From assembly GCA_017399965.1 (NCBI GenBank), contig JAFQAP010000003.1, forward strand, positions 1-40,027: a stretch of 40,027 nt of DNA, written 5' to 3'. Each line of letters starts with the position of its first letter. The first letter of the stretch is position 1. A program made the position numbers and the translations under genes. The notes below the pieces were generated by a model, which did not search any database, was not told where the DNA came from, and saw nothing but the letters and a program-made list of their open reading frames with translations. The DNA is from Clostridia bacterium. Its GTDB lineage: Bacteria; Bacillota; Clostridia; Oscillospirales; CAG-382. Shown one piece after another: positions 1-6,829 of the stretch.

Positions 1-195
1 GAATGAGGAATGAGGAATGAGAAACGAGGAATGAGGAATGAGGAATGAGGAATGAGAAATGAGGAATGAGGAATGAGGAATGAGGAATGAGAAATGATGG
101 TTGATTTTTGTTCGCAGAACAAAAATCTTCCGTTTCTCTTCTCTTTTCTCTCTTCACTCTTCTCTCCCGAAACGGGTTCATCGTTCCTCATTTCT
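1..195 (+). repeat. Heptad-array palindromic repeat (family 2), cut by window start
   Basis: Fourteen consecutive 7-bp units (consensus GAATGAG, variants AAATGAG, AAACGAG and a final AAATGAT) fill positions 1-98 and continue off the window. A hairpin follows at 105-125: TTTTTGTTC, loop GCA, GAACAAAAA. Then comes a pyrimidine-rich stretch (CTTCTCTTTTCTC-like, 134-170) ending in TTCCTCATTTC at about 185-195, which can pair with the purine array. The same purine array / hairpin core / pyrimidine array layout recurs at least eight more times in this window. No gene lies in 1-341. Confidence 0.9.
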
Positions 196-255
196 ATTAT
201 AAACTTTGATACATAATTTTTACAACCAAAATTTAAACGAAATTTATAACACACC

Positions 256-284
256 TTGACAAAACCGTGAATATATGCTAAAAT
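256..284 (+). promoter_or_regulatory. Sigma-A promoter of the response regulator
   Basis: TTGACA (256-261), 17-bp spacer, TAAAAT (279-284) with a TG one base upstream (extended -10). The start codon is at 342 behind a strong GGAGG near 327-331. Confidence 0.8.
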
Positions 285-341
285 GCAGACAGACGGTAAA
301 CTGCCGTTTAAAAATATATTAAAAACGGAGGTAAACAATAT

Positions 342-1031
342 ATGACAAAAGTTTTGGTTATTGACGATGATAACAACATCTGCGAGTTATTGAGAATGTA
401 TCTGGAGCGCGAAGGATACGAGGTGCGCACCGCAAACGACGGTCAGACAGGTATAAACCTTTTCCGCGCTTATGAACCGGATATGGTGCTTCTGGACATA
501 ATGATGCCTGTTAAGGACGGCTGGCAGGTGTGCCGCGAAATACGCGAGCAATCCTCCCGCCCCATTATTATGATAACCGCCAAGGGCGAAACTATTGATA
601 AAGTGCTTGGTCTTGAGCTGGGCGCAGACGATTTTATTGTTAAGCCTTTGGATATGAAGGAAGTTTTTGCACGTATCAAGGCGGTGCTCCGCAGATATGT
701 GAACAGAGATTCTTCCGACGGGGAAAACCTGCGCTTTGATAATATCGAAATTTCCCGCCAGAAATACGAGCTTAAGATAAAAGGTAAATCCGTTGACCTG
801 CCTCCCAAGGAATTGGAGCTGCTTTATTTCCTTGCGGCAAACTACAACCGCGTATTTACCAGAGATCAGCTTCTTGACAAGGTGTGGGGATTTGATTACC
901 TGGGCGACAGCCGCACCGTAGACGTGCATATCAAGCGTCTGCGCGAAAAATTGGAGGGCGCATCCGAAAAATGGGTGCTTAAAACCGTTTGGGGCGTAGG
1001 ATATAAGTTCGAGGTGTTAGCAGAAGAATGA
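342..1031 (+). CDS. OmpR/PhoB-family response regulator
   Basis: A DNA-binding two-component response regulator of 229 residues. The receiver domain (about 1-118) has the acidic pocket D8-D9, phospho-acceptor D52 in VLLDIMMP, T79 in MITAKGE and K101 in IVKPLD. The C-terminal winged-helix domain (about 130-227) has the signatures LPPKELELLYFLA and RTVDVHIKRLREKL, typical of OmpR/PhoB. Start at 342 is supported by GGAGG and by full family length. The usual histidine kinase gene does not follow; the next gene is a small YcxB-like membrane protein overlapping by 4 nt (ATGA), so this is an orphan regulator unless its kinase lies elsewhere. The signal and target genes cannot be inferred. Confidence 0.95.
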   Translation: MTKVLVIDDDNNICELLRMYLEREGYEVRTANDGQTGINLFRAYEPDMVLLDIMMPVKDGWQVCREIREQSSRPIIMITAKGETIDKVLGLELGADDFIVKPLDMKEVFARIKAVLRRYVNRDSSDGENLRFDNIEISRQKYELKIKGKSVDLPPKELELLYFLAANYNRVFTRDQLLDKVWGFDYLGDSRTVDVHIKRLREKLEGASEKWVLKTVWGVGYKFEVLAEE

Positions 1032-1534
1032 CGGAAAACAGCGTTACTTACAGAATAAGTCCTGCGCTTTTTGCGGAATATTGTTATTTTTCCTTGTTTA
1101 AAACAAAAAATTACCGCCTTGTGCGCACAATAAGCCTTGTTGCGGTTACTGTGGCAGGCTTGCTTACCGCCCTTGTGGGACTTTTATACAAGGATATGAA
1201 TATAACCTTTTTGGGCGGCGCAATAGTTTTGGTCACCGTAATGGTGCCGTTTGTGCAGAAAAAGTACATTAAGAGCCGCTATAAATTGGTTTACGGAAAA
1301 ACGCTTACCGTTTATACCGCTTCCTTTGCAAAAGGCGGTGCGTTTACTGTTTCCGCAGGAGAAATTACCGAAAAATACGGTAAAAACGACATAAAGTGTA
1401 TATACTATATTAAAGGCGGATACGCCGTTTCCACTACGAATAAAGCCACGTTCCTCGTCCCCTTGGCAGATACCCTGCCGGATAAGGAATGGTTTAAGAA
1501 AACGTATGGAAACAAGTTTAAAGTTTGCGCGTAA
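1028..1534 (+). CDS. YcxB-like small membrane protein
   Basis: 168 residues with two adjacent hydrophobic segments (about 33-53 and 58-76) and a cytosolic C-terminal part whose ending FLVPLADTLPDKEWFKK resembles the YcxB-like C-terminal domain. Function is unknown for this family. It overlaps the response regulator by 4 nt (ATGA), so the two are probably translationally coupled and co-transcribed from the promoter at 256-284. It has no histidine kinase features (no H-box or ATPase motifs). Composite repeat copy A starts 13 nt after its stop codon. Confidence 0.7.
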   Translation: MTENSVTYRISPALFAEYCYFSLFKTKNYRLVRTISLVAVTVAGLLTALVGLLYKDMNITFLGGAIVLVTVMVPFVQKKYIKSRYKLVYGKTLTVYTASFAKGGAFTVSAGEITEKYGKNDIKCIYYIKGGYAVSTTNKATFLVPLADTLPDKEWFKKTYGNKFKVCA

Positions 1535-1540
1535 GAAGGG

Positions 1541-1872
1541 ACGCGTTCATTCGGCGCAGAACCAAAAACGCAAAAAATAGTATATAGTTCTGTTTAGTTA
1601 TTTCCCGTTTGTAGGGCGGGTGGCTTGCCCCCGCCGTGTTAATTACAAGAATAGGTAAAAATTTTTCCGACGAAAATCGTCTTCAAAATTTTATTTTATT
1701 TTGCGTTTTTGTAGACGTTTTTAGTCGGTGGGCAGTAGGTTACTACAGCTCCACACGCCTAAAAACGCCTTCTGCATCCAAATGCTCCGCGTCCTTCAGA
1801 CTTTCAGTTCTACAGCCATTGCATATCAAAATTTTATAAAATTGCTTTTTGCACTACAGTGCAAAAAGCAAC
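1541..1872 (+). repeat. Composite structured repeat, copy A (family 1)
   Basis: Fills the 376-bp gap between the YcxB-like gene and malQ; no gene is visible in it. Core 1548-1784: outer ends CATTCGGCGCAG and CTGCATCCAAATG; AAAAACGCAAAA near 1565 pairing with TTTTGCGTTTTT near 1700-1712; a nested GTAGGGCGGG...CCCCCGCCG hairpin (1611-1636); a GACGA/TCGTC hairpin (about 1671-1681) followed by a T-rich run; and a hairpin with CGTTTTTAG/CTAAAAACG arms and a GTAGGTTACTAC-type apex. The tail (1785-1872) holds a hairpin TTGCTTTTTGCA...TGCAAAAAGCAA. Confidence 0.85.
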
Positions 1873-1910
1873 CGTTCGTTTACAGTCCATAGTTTTATTT
1901 AAGGTGTATT

Positions 1911-3389
1911 ATGATTAACAGAGAAAGCGGAGTTTTGCTCAACATTTCTTCCCTTCCCGGCAGGTACGGTATCGGAAAATTCGGGGCAGAGGCGGTGGCG
2001 TTTGCCCATTTTATAAAAAGCATGGGATTTTCCCGTTGGCAGGTGCTGCCCTTTAACCCCGTAGGACCGGGAGATTGCCCCTACGCATCCCCTTCCGCGT
2101 TCGGCGGAAATATGCTGTATATATCCCCCGATATGCTGTGCGAGGACGGGTACGTTACCCCCGAAGATATTAAAGAATGTATATATTACGGTTCGCCCCA
2201 CGTGGCAGACTATGAGTTTGCGTCCCGCACCACCAAAAGCCTTCTTGAAAAGGCGTATGCAGGGCTTACGGAGGAGGGCAAAAGATCCTTTTACCCTGCT
2301 TTGGACGAGCAGGTGCAGGGATACTGCAAGTTCCTTGCTTTAAAGGAAAAGCACGGCGGCAAGCCTTTTCCCGAGTGGGGGGATGACGCTTATTTTGAAA
2401 AAGCCTCCCCCGACACAGACCGTGTAAACTTTTACGCCTTTTGCCAGAGTATGTTTTTTGACCAATGGGCGCGGACGAAAAAGGAGATAAACAAAGCGGG
2501 GATAAAGGTTATCGGCGATATTCCCATATATGTTTATTCCGATTCCGCAGACGTTTGGCAGGGCGGAAAGGTGTTTAAGGTAAACGATGATTTTTCACTT
2601 TCCAACGTGGCAGGGGCACCGCCGGATTATTTTTCCGAGGACGGTCAGCTTTGGGGAAATCCCTTGTACGATTGGGACTACCTTGCATCCACCGGCTATG
2701 ATTGGTGGTGCAAGCGCATTAAAGCAAGTATGGAATTATACGATACCGTGCGTATCGACCATTTCCGCGGGCTTGCATCCTACTGGTCTGTGGACGGCAA
2801 GGAAGAAACCGCCCGCAACGGAAAGTGGGAAAAAGGGCCCGGGATCGCACTTTTCGAGAGTATCGAAAAGGCTGTGCCCGAAGCGGACATTATCGCAGAA
2901 GACCTTGGGGAGTTCGGCGAGGACGTTATACGGCTTTTGGAGGACACGGGCTATGCAGGTATGCGGATAATCCAGTTCGGCTTTACGCCAAACGATAATT
3001 CATCCCACATCCCCCATAATTATCCCGAAAATTCGGTAGCGTACACCGGCACTCACGATAACGATACGCTCCTCGGCTGGCTGTATTCGGCATCCCCCGA
3101 GGAGAGAGAATTCGCCCTTAAATACTGCCGTTTTGAAGGGGGCAACTGGGGCGAGGGCGGTGTGAATGCACCTGCCGTGAAGAGTATTATCGAAACTCTG
3201 TGGCGTTCCAATTCCTTCTTGGCGGTACTTCCCGTGCAGGATATGCTGGGGTTCGGCGAAGACGCACGTATGAACCGTCCCGGTGTGCCCGAAGGACAGT
3301 GGCGTTTCCGCGCAACACAGGAATTTCTTGACGTGGTAGACAGGGATAGATATGCTGAGATGAATAGAATTTGCTTTAGATATAATTGA
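1911..3389 (+). CDS. malQ: 4-alpha-glucanotransferase (amylomaltase, GH77)
   Basis: Transfers alpha-1,4-glucan segments between maltodextrins, releasing glucose, in cytosolic starch/glycogen breakdown. 492 residues, the normal GH77 length. The N-terminal signature GVLLNISSLPGRYGIG and LPFNPVGPGDCPYASPSAF are family hallmarks. The catalytic set is intact: nucleophile D283 in RIDHFRG, acid/base E330 in IIAEDLGE, and the stabilising Asp in GTHDNDT. Start ATG 1911 follows AAGGTG. It stands alone with no other maltodextrin genes nearby. A heptad-type repeat begins at its stop codon. Confidence 0.97.
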   Translation: MINRESGVLLNISSLPGRYGIGKFGAEAVAFAHFIKSMGFSRWQVLPFNPVGPGDCPYASPSAFGGNMLYISPDMLCEDGYVTPEDIKECIYYGSPHVADYEFASRTTKSLLEKAYAGLTEEGKRSFYPALDEQVQGYCKFLALKEKHGGKPFPEWGDDAYFEKASPDTDRVNFYAFCQSMFFDQWARTKKEINKAGIKVIGDIPIYVYSDSADVWQGGKVFKVNDDFSLSNVAGAPPDYFSEDGQLWGNPLYDWDYLASTGYDWWCKRIKASMELYDTVRIDHFRGLASYWSVDGKEETARNGKWEKGPGIALFESIEKAVPEADIIAEDLGEFGEDVIRLLEDTGYAGMRIIQFGFTPNDNSSHIPHNYPENSVAYTGTHDNDTLLGWLYSASPEEREFALKYCRFEGGNWGEGGVNAPAVKSIIETLWRSNSFLAVLPVQDMLGFGEDARMNRPGVPEGQWRFRATQEFLDVVDRDRYAEMNRICFRYN

Positions 3390-3490
3390 AACGATAAACG
3401 AGAAACGATAAACGAGAAACTTCGGAAGATTTTTGCCTTTTGGGCAAAAATCAACCATAGTTCATAGTTCCTCGTTTCCAGTTCCTCGTT
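3389..3490 (+). repeat. Heptad-type palindromic repeat between malQ and trmK
   Basis: Purine array built from AAACGAG/AAACGAT units (3390-3419), core CGGAAGATTTTTGCC / GGGCAAAAATC (hairpin about 3428-3452) followed by TCAACCAT, then a pyrimidine array with TTCCTCGTTTCC. The core is in the opposite orientation to the copy at 92-130 (CGGAAGA first rather than last). Confidence 0.85.
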
Positions 3491-3511
3491 AATTTTACGG
3501 AGTAAAATCTT

Positions 3512-4129
3512 ATGCTTACACCACGATTACAAGCAGCGGCAGACCTTATAGATTACGCCGATTCTGTCATTGACATCGGCACGGACCACGGATATCTGCC
3601 CATATATCTGCTTAAAACGGGAAAAGTAAAGACCGCCTGCGCGGCGGACATACGAAAAGGTCCCCTTGAAAACGCAAAAGAAAATATTGTAAATGGGGGC
3701 GTGGAATGTGAATGTGTGCTTTCCGACGGGTTTAAAAATATATGTAAAAAATACTCGCTCGCCTGCATTTGCGGTATGGGCGGAGAAACCATTGTAAATA
3801 TTATTACCGAAGGAAAAGACATTACCCCCGATACGCTTGTTTTACAGCCTATGACGGGGGCAGACAAGCTTCGTAAATTTTTATACGAAAACGGATACGG
3901 TATAACCGATGAAGCTTTTGTAACCGAGGGTGAAAAGGTATACTGTATAATAAAAGCAAAAAAAACGGGCGTGAATACCCCGTTTACATATTCGGACCTG
4001 TTTTTGGGTAAGATACGCCCCAAAACAGAGGGATACCGAAAATGGAAAGAAAAGATCCGCCTGCAAGCACAGAAGAGAATGCTGGGCGGAAGGAACAAAG
4101 CTGATGAACAGCTTTGTAATGAGGAATGA
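3512..4129 (+). CDS. trmK: tRNA (adenine22-N1)-methyltransferase TrmK
   Basis: SAM-dependent enzyme that methylates N1 of A22 in tRNA. 205 residues. N-terminal Rossmann motif DSVIDIGTDHGYLPIYLL (about 18-35), CAADIRKGPLENA, and the family motif ACICGMGGETI (about 87-97) are typical of TrmK (YqfN/DUF633). Start ATG 3512 follows ACGGAG. The last codons, GAG GAA TGA, lie inside a repeat array starting at 4118, so the C-terminal NEE and the stop codon are repeat-derived. In many Bacillota trmK sits next to rpoD and a Nif3-like gene, but neither is here. Confidence 0.93.
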   Translation: MLTPRLQAAADLIDYADSVIDIGTDHGYLPIYLLKTGKVKTACAADIRKGPLENAKENIVNGGVECECVLSDGFKNICKKYSLACICGMGGETIVNIITEGKDITPDTLVLQPMTGADKLRKFLYENGYGITDEAFVTEGEKVYCIIKAKKTGVNTPFTYSDLFLGKIRPKTEGYRKWKEKIRLQAQKRMLGGRNKADEQLCNEE

Positions 4130-4238
4130 TAAATGAGAAATGAGAAATGATGGTTGATTTTTGTTCTGCGAACAAAAATCTTCCGAAATTCCTCATTTAG
4201 CGATGCTTTGCATCGCGTCGCATTCCTCATTCCTCATT
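4118..4238 (+). repeat. Heptad-type palindromic repeat with GCGATG hairpin
   Basis: AATGAGGAATGATAAATGAG array, then TGGTTGATTTTTGTTC...GAACAAAAATCTTCCG hairpin, a GCGATGCTTTGCATCGC hairpin (about 4199-4215), and the CATTCCTCATTCCTCATT end. Its segment GAAATTCCTCATTTAGC near 4185-4201 is the empty-site counterpart of the copy at 29464-29627, which carries a 38-bp insertion at this point. Confidence 0.88.
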
Positions 4239-4242
4239 AAAA

Positions 4243-4416
4243 TTATACTTCTAACTTTTCCTCTAACTCTTTAAACGCTCTCTTTATCTTTTCCGCGGGA
4301 GTGCGCTTTTTTCTGCAGGACATAACCATACAGATAATTGCGCCGCCCACCGCAAGACCGAGTATATGTGCTAAAAGAATACGGTATTTTTCTTTTCTGC
4401 TGCAACGGTTAAACAT
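4243..4416 (-). CDS. Small single-pass membrane protein of unknown function
   Basis: 57 residues from ATG 4416 (MFNRCSRKEKYR), chosen because GGTGG sits 8 nt upstream; an upstream in-frame ATG at 4458 would add 14 residues without a better ribosome site. One hydrophobic segment (about 13-33, ILGLAVGGAIICMVM) is followed by a basic and then charged helix (KIKRAFKELEEKLEV). I do not recognise the family. It is divergent from the DUF177-rpmF operon. Codon pattern and the ribosome site make it plausible but unproven. Confidence 0.5.
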   Translation of the reverse strand: MFNRCSRKEKYRILLAHILGLAVGGAIICMVMSCRKKRTPAEKIKRAFKELEEKLEV

Positions 4417-4542
4417 AAACCACACCACCTTTATGTGCTTATGTTCCCCCGCAGACAAGCCTTTTATGCCTGTAAATATATAAAATTTTTATTCGTTTAC
4501 GTGAAAAAATGCCCGTTTTACGCAAATTTTTTTAAAAAACTG

Positions 4543-4571
4543 TTGACAAATCCAACCCTTGTATATATAAT
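4543..4571 (+). promoter_or_regulatory. Consensus sigma-A promoter of DUF177-rpmF
   Basis: TTGACA (4543-4548), exact 17-bp spacer (4549-4565), TATAAT (4566-4571): a full consensus match. The expected start of transcription is near 4578, only about 10 nt before the ATG at 4588. An in-frame ATG at 4570 overlaps the -10 box and cannot be on this transcript. Confidence 0.9.
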
Positions 4572-4587
4572 GAAAGGTACTGTGCCA

Positions 4588-5085
4588 ATGAAAATCAATA
4601 TATTACCTCTCTTACGCGGAGAAAAAGACAATATTCCTTTTTGCTTTACCGACGATATGCGGGGCTTTTCCCCCGATATAACCGAGGGAAGCTATAAAGC
4701 GGAGGGAAAGGTTAAAAACTTTTCCGGTTATATGCTCCTTGAAGGAGAGGTGCAAGCAGAGTTTTTTGCAACCTGCGGAAGATGTTCCAAAAGCACAAAG
4801 CAAATTTTAAAAGCGCGTGTTTCCCGTCCGGTCGCACAAACACTCACTCAGGAAGACGACGATTATATCATAGCTTCGGAAAACGGAGAATTGGATATAA
4901 GAGAAGCCTTGGAGGAAGCGGTGTTTATGGAAATTCCGGTGCGCTTTTTATGCAAAGAGGACTGTAAAGGCCTGTGCCCCAAGTGCGGTGCCGATCTTAA
5001 TAACACATCTTGCTCCTGTGTTGAAGACAAAACAGACCCAAGACTTGCAAAGCTTCGGGAATACCTTAATAATTTAGAAGAATAA
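4588..5085 (+). CDS. DUF177 (YceD-like) protein upstream of rpmF
   Basis: 165 residues from ATG 4588 (MKINILPLLRG). DUF177/YceD proteins are almost always encoded just before rpmF and are implicated in 23S rRNA or large-subunit maturation; the exact role is unsettled. Visible features: the central ATCGRCSK and C-terminal CKEDCKGLCPKCGADLN plus CSC, a Cys-rich probable metal site typical of the family. Earlier in-frame starts (4435, 4570) lie upstream of or within the promoter and are rejected. rpmF follows after 33 bp. Confidence 0.88.
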   Translation: MKINILPLLRGEKDNIPFCFTDDMRGFSPDITEGSYKAEGKVKNFSGYMLLEGEVQAEFFATCGRCSKSTKQILKARVSRPVAQTLTQEDDDYIIASENGELDIREALEEAVFMEIPVRFLCKEDCKGLCPKCGADLNNTSCSCVEDKTDPRLAKLREYLNNLEE

Positions 5086-5118
5086 AATTTTTACATAACT
5101 TATAAGGAGGCGTCAAAA

Positions 5119-5301
5119 ATGGCAGTACCTAAGAGAAAAACATCTAAAGCACGCAGAGATAAGAGACGTTCATCTACCTGGAAGCTTACCCTCCCCGGTA
5201 TGACAAAGTGCCCCAAGTGCGGTGAATACGTGCTTAGCCACAGAGTCTGCAAAAAGTGCGGAGTTTATCACGGCAAGGAAGTTCTCGCTGTAGAAGAATA
5301 A
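5119..5301 (+). CDS. rpmF: Large ribosomal subunit protein bL32
   Basis: 60 residues starting [18 protein letters not shown], typical of bL32. It carries the zinc-binding version of the protein (CPKC about 31-34 and CKKC about 44-47). A strong TAAGGAGG lies near 5101-5108. It is co-transcribed with DUF177 and ends at a clear terminator. Confidence 0.98.
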   Translation: MAVPKRKTSKARRDKRRSSTWKLTLPGMTKCPKCGEYVLSHRVCKKCGVYHGKEVLAVEE

Positions 5302-5305
5302 GTAT

Positions 5306-5337
5306 TAAAAAAGGCGGGTATATAATACCGCCTTTTT
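5306..5337 (+). terminator. Rho-independent terminator after rpmF
   Basis: AAAAAAGGCGGGTA / TACCGCCTTTTT stem with an AT loop and one bulged G; the A-run and T-run make it potentially bidirectional. Confidence 0.85.
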
Positions 5338-5360
5338 AAATTATAGGCGAATAGACATAG

Positions 5361-5516
5361 GGGACACGTTCATTCGGCGCAGATTATTTAATGAGGAACG
5401 AGGAATGCGACGCATCGCAAACGCGATGCTAAATGAGGAATTTCGGTAGCTTTTTTCGCGTAGGCGCGAAAAAAGGTTTCCATCATTCATCATTTCTCAT
5501 TCATCATTCCTCATTT
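5361..5516 (+). repeat. Left-end remnant of composite repeat joined to a heptad-type repeat
   Basis: 5361-5382 (GGGACACGTTCATTCGGCGCAG) matches only the left end of composite copies A and B; the rest of that element is missing. From 5390 a heptad-type repeat follows: AATGAGGAACGAGGAATG, a GCGATGCG-type hairpin in reverse (CGACGCATCGC...GCGATGC), a TTTTTTCGCG/CGCGAAAAAA hairpin and a CATCATTCATCATTTCTC array. A deletion or template switch between the two families would explain it. Confidence 0.8.
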
Positions 5517-5530
5517 CCATTGGAGTATTT

Positions 5531-6829
5531 ATGGTATTTGTTACTGGTGTTCTGCCTCATTCTCCTGCAGAAAAAGCAGGTATCCGTTCCGGAGATGCAA
5601 TTTTAACGGTAAACGGTAACGAGATCAACGACGTATTGGATTATCAATTTTATACATCCGAAGTAGCCCTCTCGCTGGAGGTAAAGCGAGGGGATGATAC
5701 CTTACGCATTTTTTTGGGAAAAGGTGAATACGAAGACCCCGGAATGGAATTTTGCACCTATCTTATGGACGATAAAAAACGGTGCCGCAACGGATGTATG
5801 TTTTGCTTTATAGACCAAAACCCAAAAGGAATGCGGGAAACCATATATTTTAAAGACGATGACGAGCGCCTTTCCTTCCTGCAGGGAAACTACGTAACAT
5901 TAACCAACCTTACGGAAAAGGAAATTGACCGTATTATAAAAATGCGCCTTTCCCCCGTAAATATTTCCGTACACACCACAAACCCCGAACTGCGTGTGAA
6001 GATGATGAAAAACCGCTTTGCGGGAGAGGTGCTTTCCTTTATACCCCGTCTTAACGCAGGGGGAATAAAGATAAACGCCCAGCTTGTGCTTTGCCGAAAC
6101 ATTAACGACGGAGCGGAACTGGAAAGAAGCCTTACAGACCTTTTATCCTTTGAAAACCTTGAATCCTGCGCCTGCGTGCCTGCAGGACTTACCGACCACA
6201 GAGAAGGTCTGCACCCTCTCACCCCCTACGATAAAGAAAGTGCTTTAAAAACTCTTGAAATTATCAACAAATATGGGGATTTGAGTGTGGAAAAGTACGG
6301 GGTGCGCAAGGTGTTTGCATCCGATGAATTTTATCTCCTTTCAGGGCTTCCCATACCCGGCGCCGAATATTACGAGGACTACCCCCAGATAGAAAACGGG
6401 GTGGGAATGTTAAGGTCCTTTGAGGACGAATTTTTGGACGAATTGGAGTATTCCGACACCTGCTCCGGTGAAAAAATATATATCGCCACGGGAAAAGCGG
6501 CGTACCCCACTATTAAAAAGCTTATAGAAAAAGCAAAAGAAAAATTCAAAAATCTTGATTGCACGGTTTTTGAAATAGAAAACCGCTTCTTTGGCAAAAA
6601 CATTACGGTGAGCGGTCTTATTACGGGGAAAGACCTTTTGGACCAGCTTGCTGGCAAGGTGGAGGAAGGCGGATATCTGCTGCTCCCGAGCAATATGTTT
6701 AAAGCAGACGAAGAAGTGTTCCTTGATGACGTTAAACTGCGTCAGGTAAGAAAAAATCTTAAAGTAAAGACAATTATAGCAGGAAAGGACGGATACGAGT
6801 TATGTCAAAAGGTGTTGTTGCCGTCGTAG
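5531..6829 (+). CDS. DUF512 family PDZ / radical-SAM-like protein
   Basis: 432 residues. N-terminal PDZ-like domain (about 1-60: GVLPHSPAEKAGIRSGDAIL, NGNEI), then a radical-SAM-type cluster motif CRNGCMFC with C85, C89 and C92 (CX3CX2C), and the DUF512 domain in the C-terminal half. The substrate is not known for this family. Start ATG 5531 follows TTGGAG placed just after a repeat. It overlaps der by 28 nt; a DUF512 gene just upstream of der is a common Bacillota arrangement, but a functional link is only inferred. Confidence 0.9.
   Translation: MVFVTGVLPHSPAEKAGIRSGDAILTVNGNEINDVLDYQFYTSEVALSLEVKRGDDTLRIFLGKGEYEDPGMEFCTYLMDDKKRCRNGCMFCFIDQNPKGMRETIYFKDDDERLSFLQGNYVTLTNLTEKEIDRIIKMRLSPVNISVHTTNPELRVKMMKNRFAGEVLSFIPRLNAGGIKINAQLVLCRNINDGAELERSLTDLLSFENLESCACVPAGLTDHREGLHPLTPYDKESALKTLEIINKYGDLSVEKYGVRKVFASDEFYLLSGLPIPGAEYYEDYPQIENGVGMLRSFEDEFLDELEYSDTCSGEKIYIATGKAAYPTIKKLIEKAKEKFKNLDCTVFEIENRFFGKNITVSGLITGKDLLDQLAGKVEEGGYLLLPSNMFKADEEVFLDDVKLRQVRKNLKVKTIIAGKDGYELCQKVLLPS

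Noticed and set aside
1..98. Heptad array considered as a CRISPR array
   Set aside because: Units are contiguous 7-mers without spacers, and no cas gene is near.
387..929. Long open frame on the minus strand across the response regulator
   Set aside because: It is antisense to a complete response regulator, has no recognisable domain and no ribosome site; a shadow of the real gene.
1636..1839. 67-residue open frame in composite copy A
   Set aside because: Lies wholly in a repeat element and is not conserved in frame between copies, which vary by compensatory stem changes rather than by codon.
4435..4587. 51-residue N-terminal extension of the DUF177 protein
   Set aside because: It lies upstream of and across a consensus promoter, so it would not be on the transcript.
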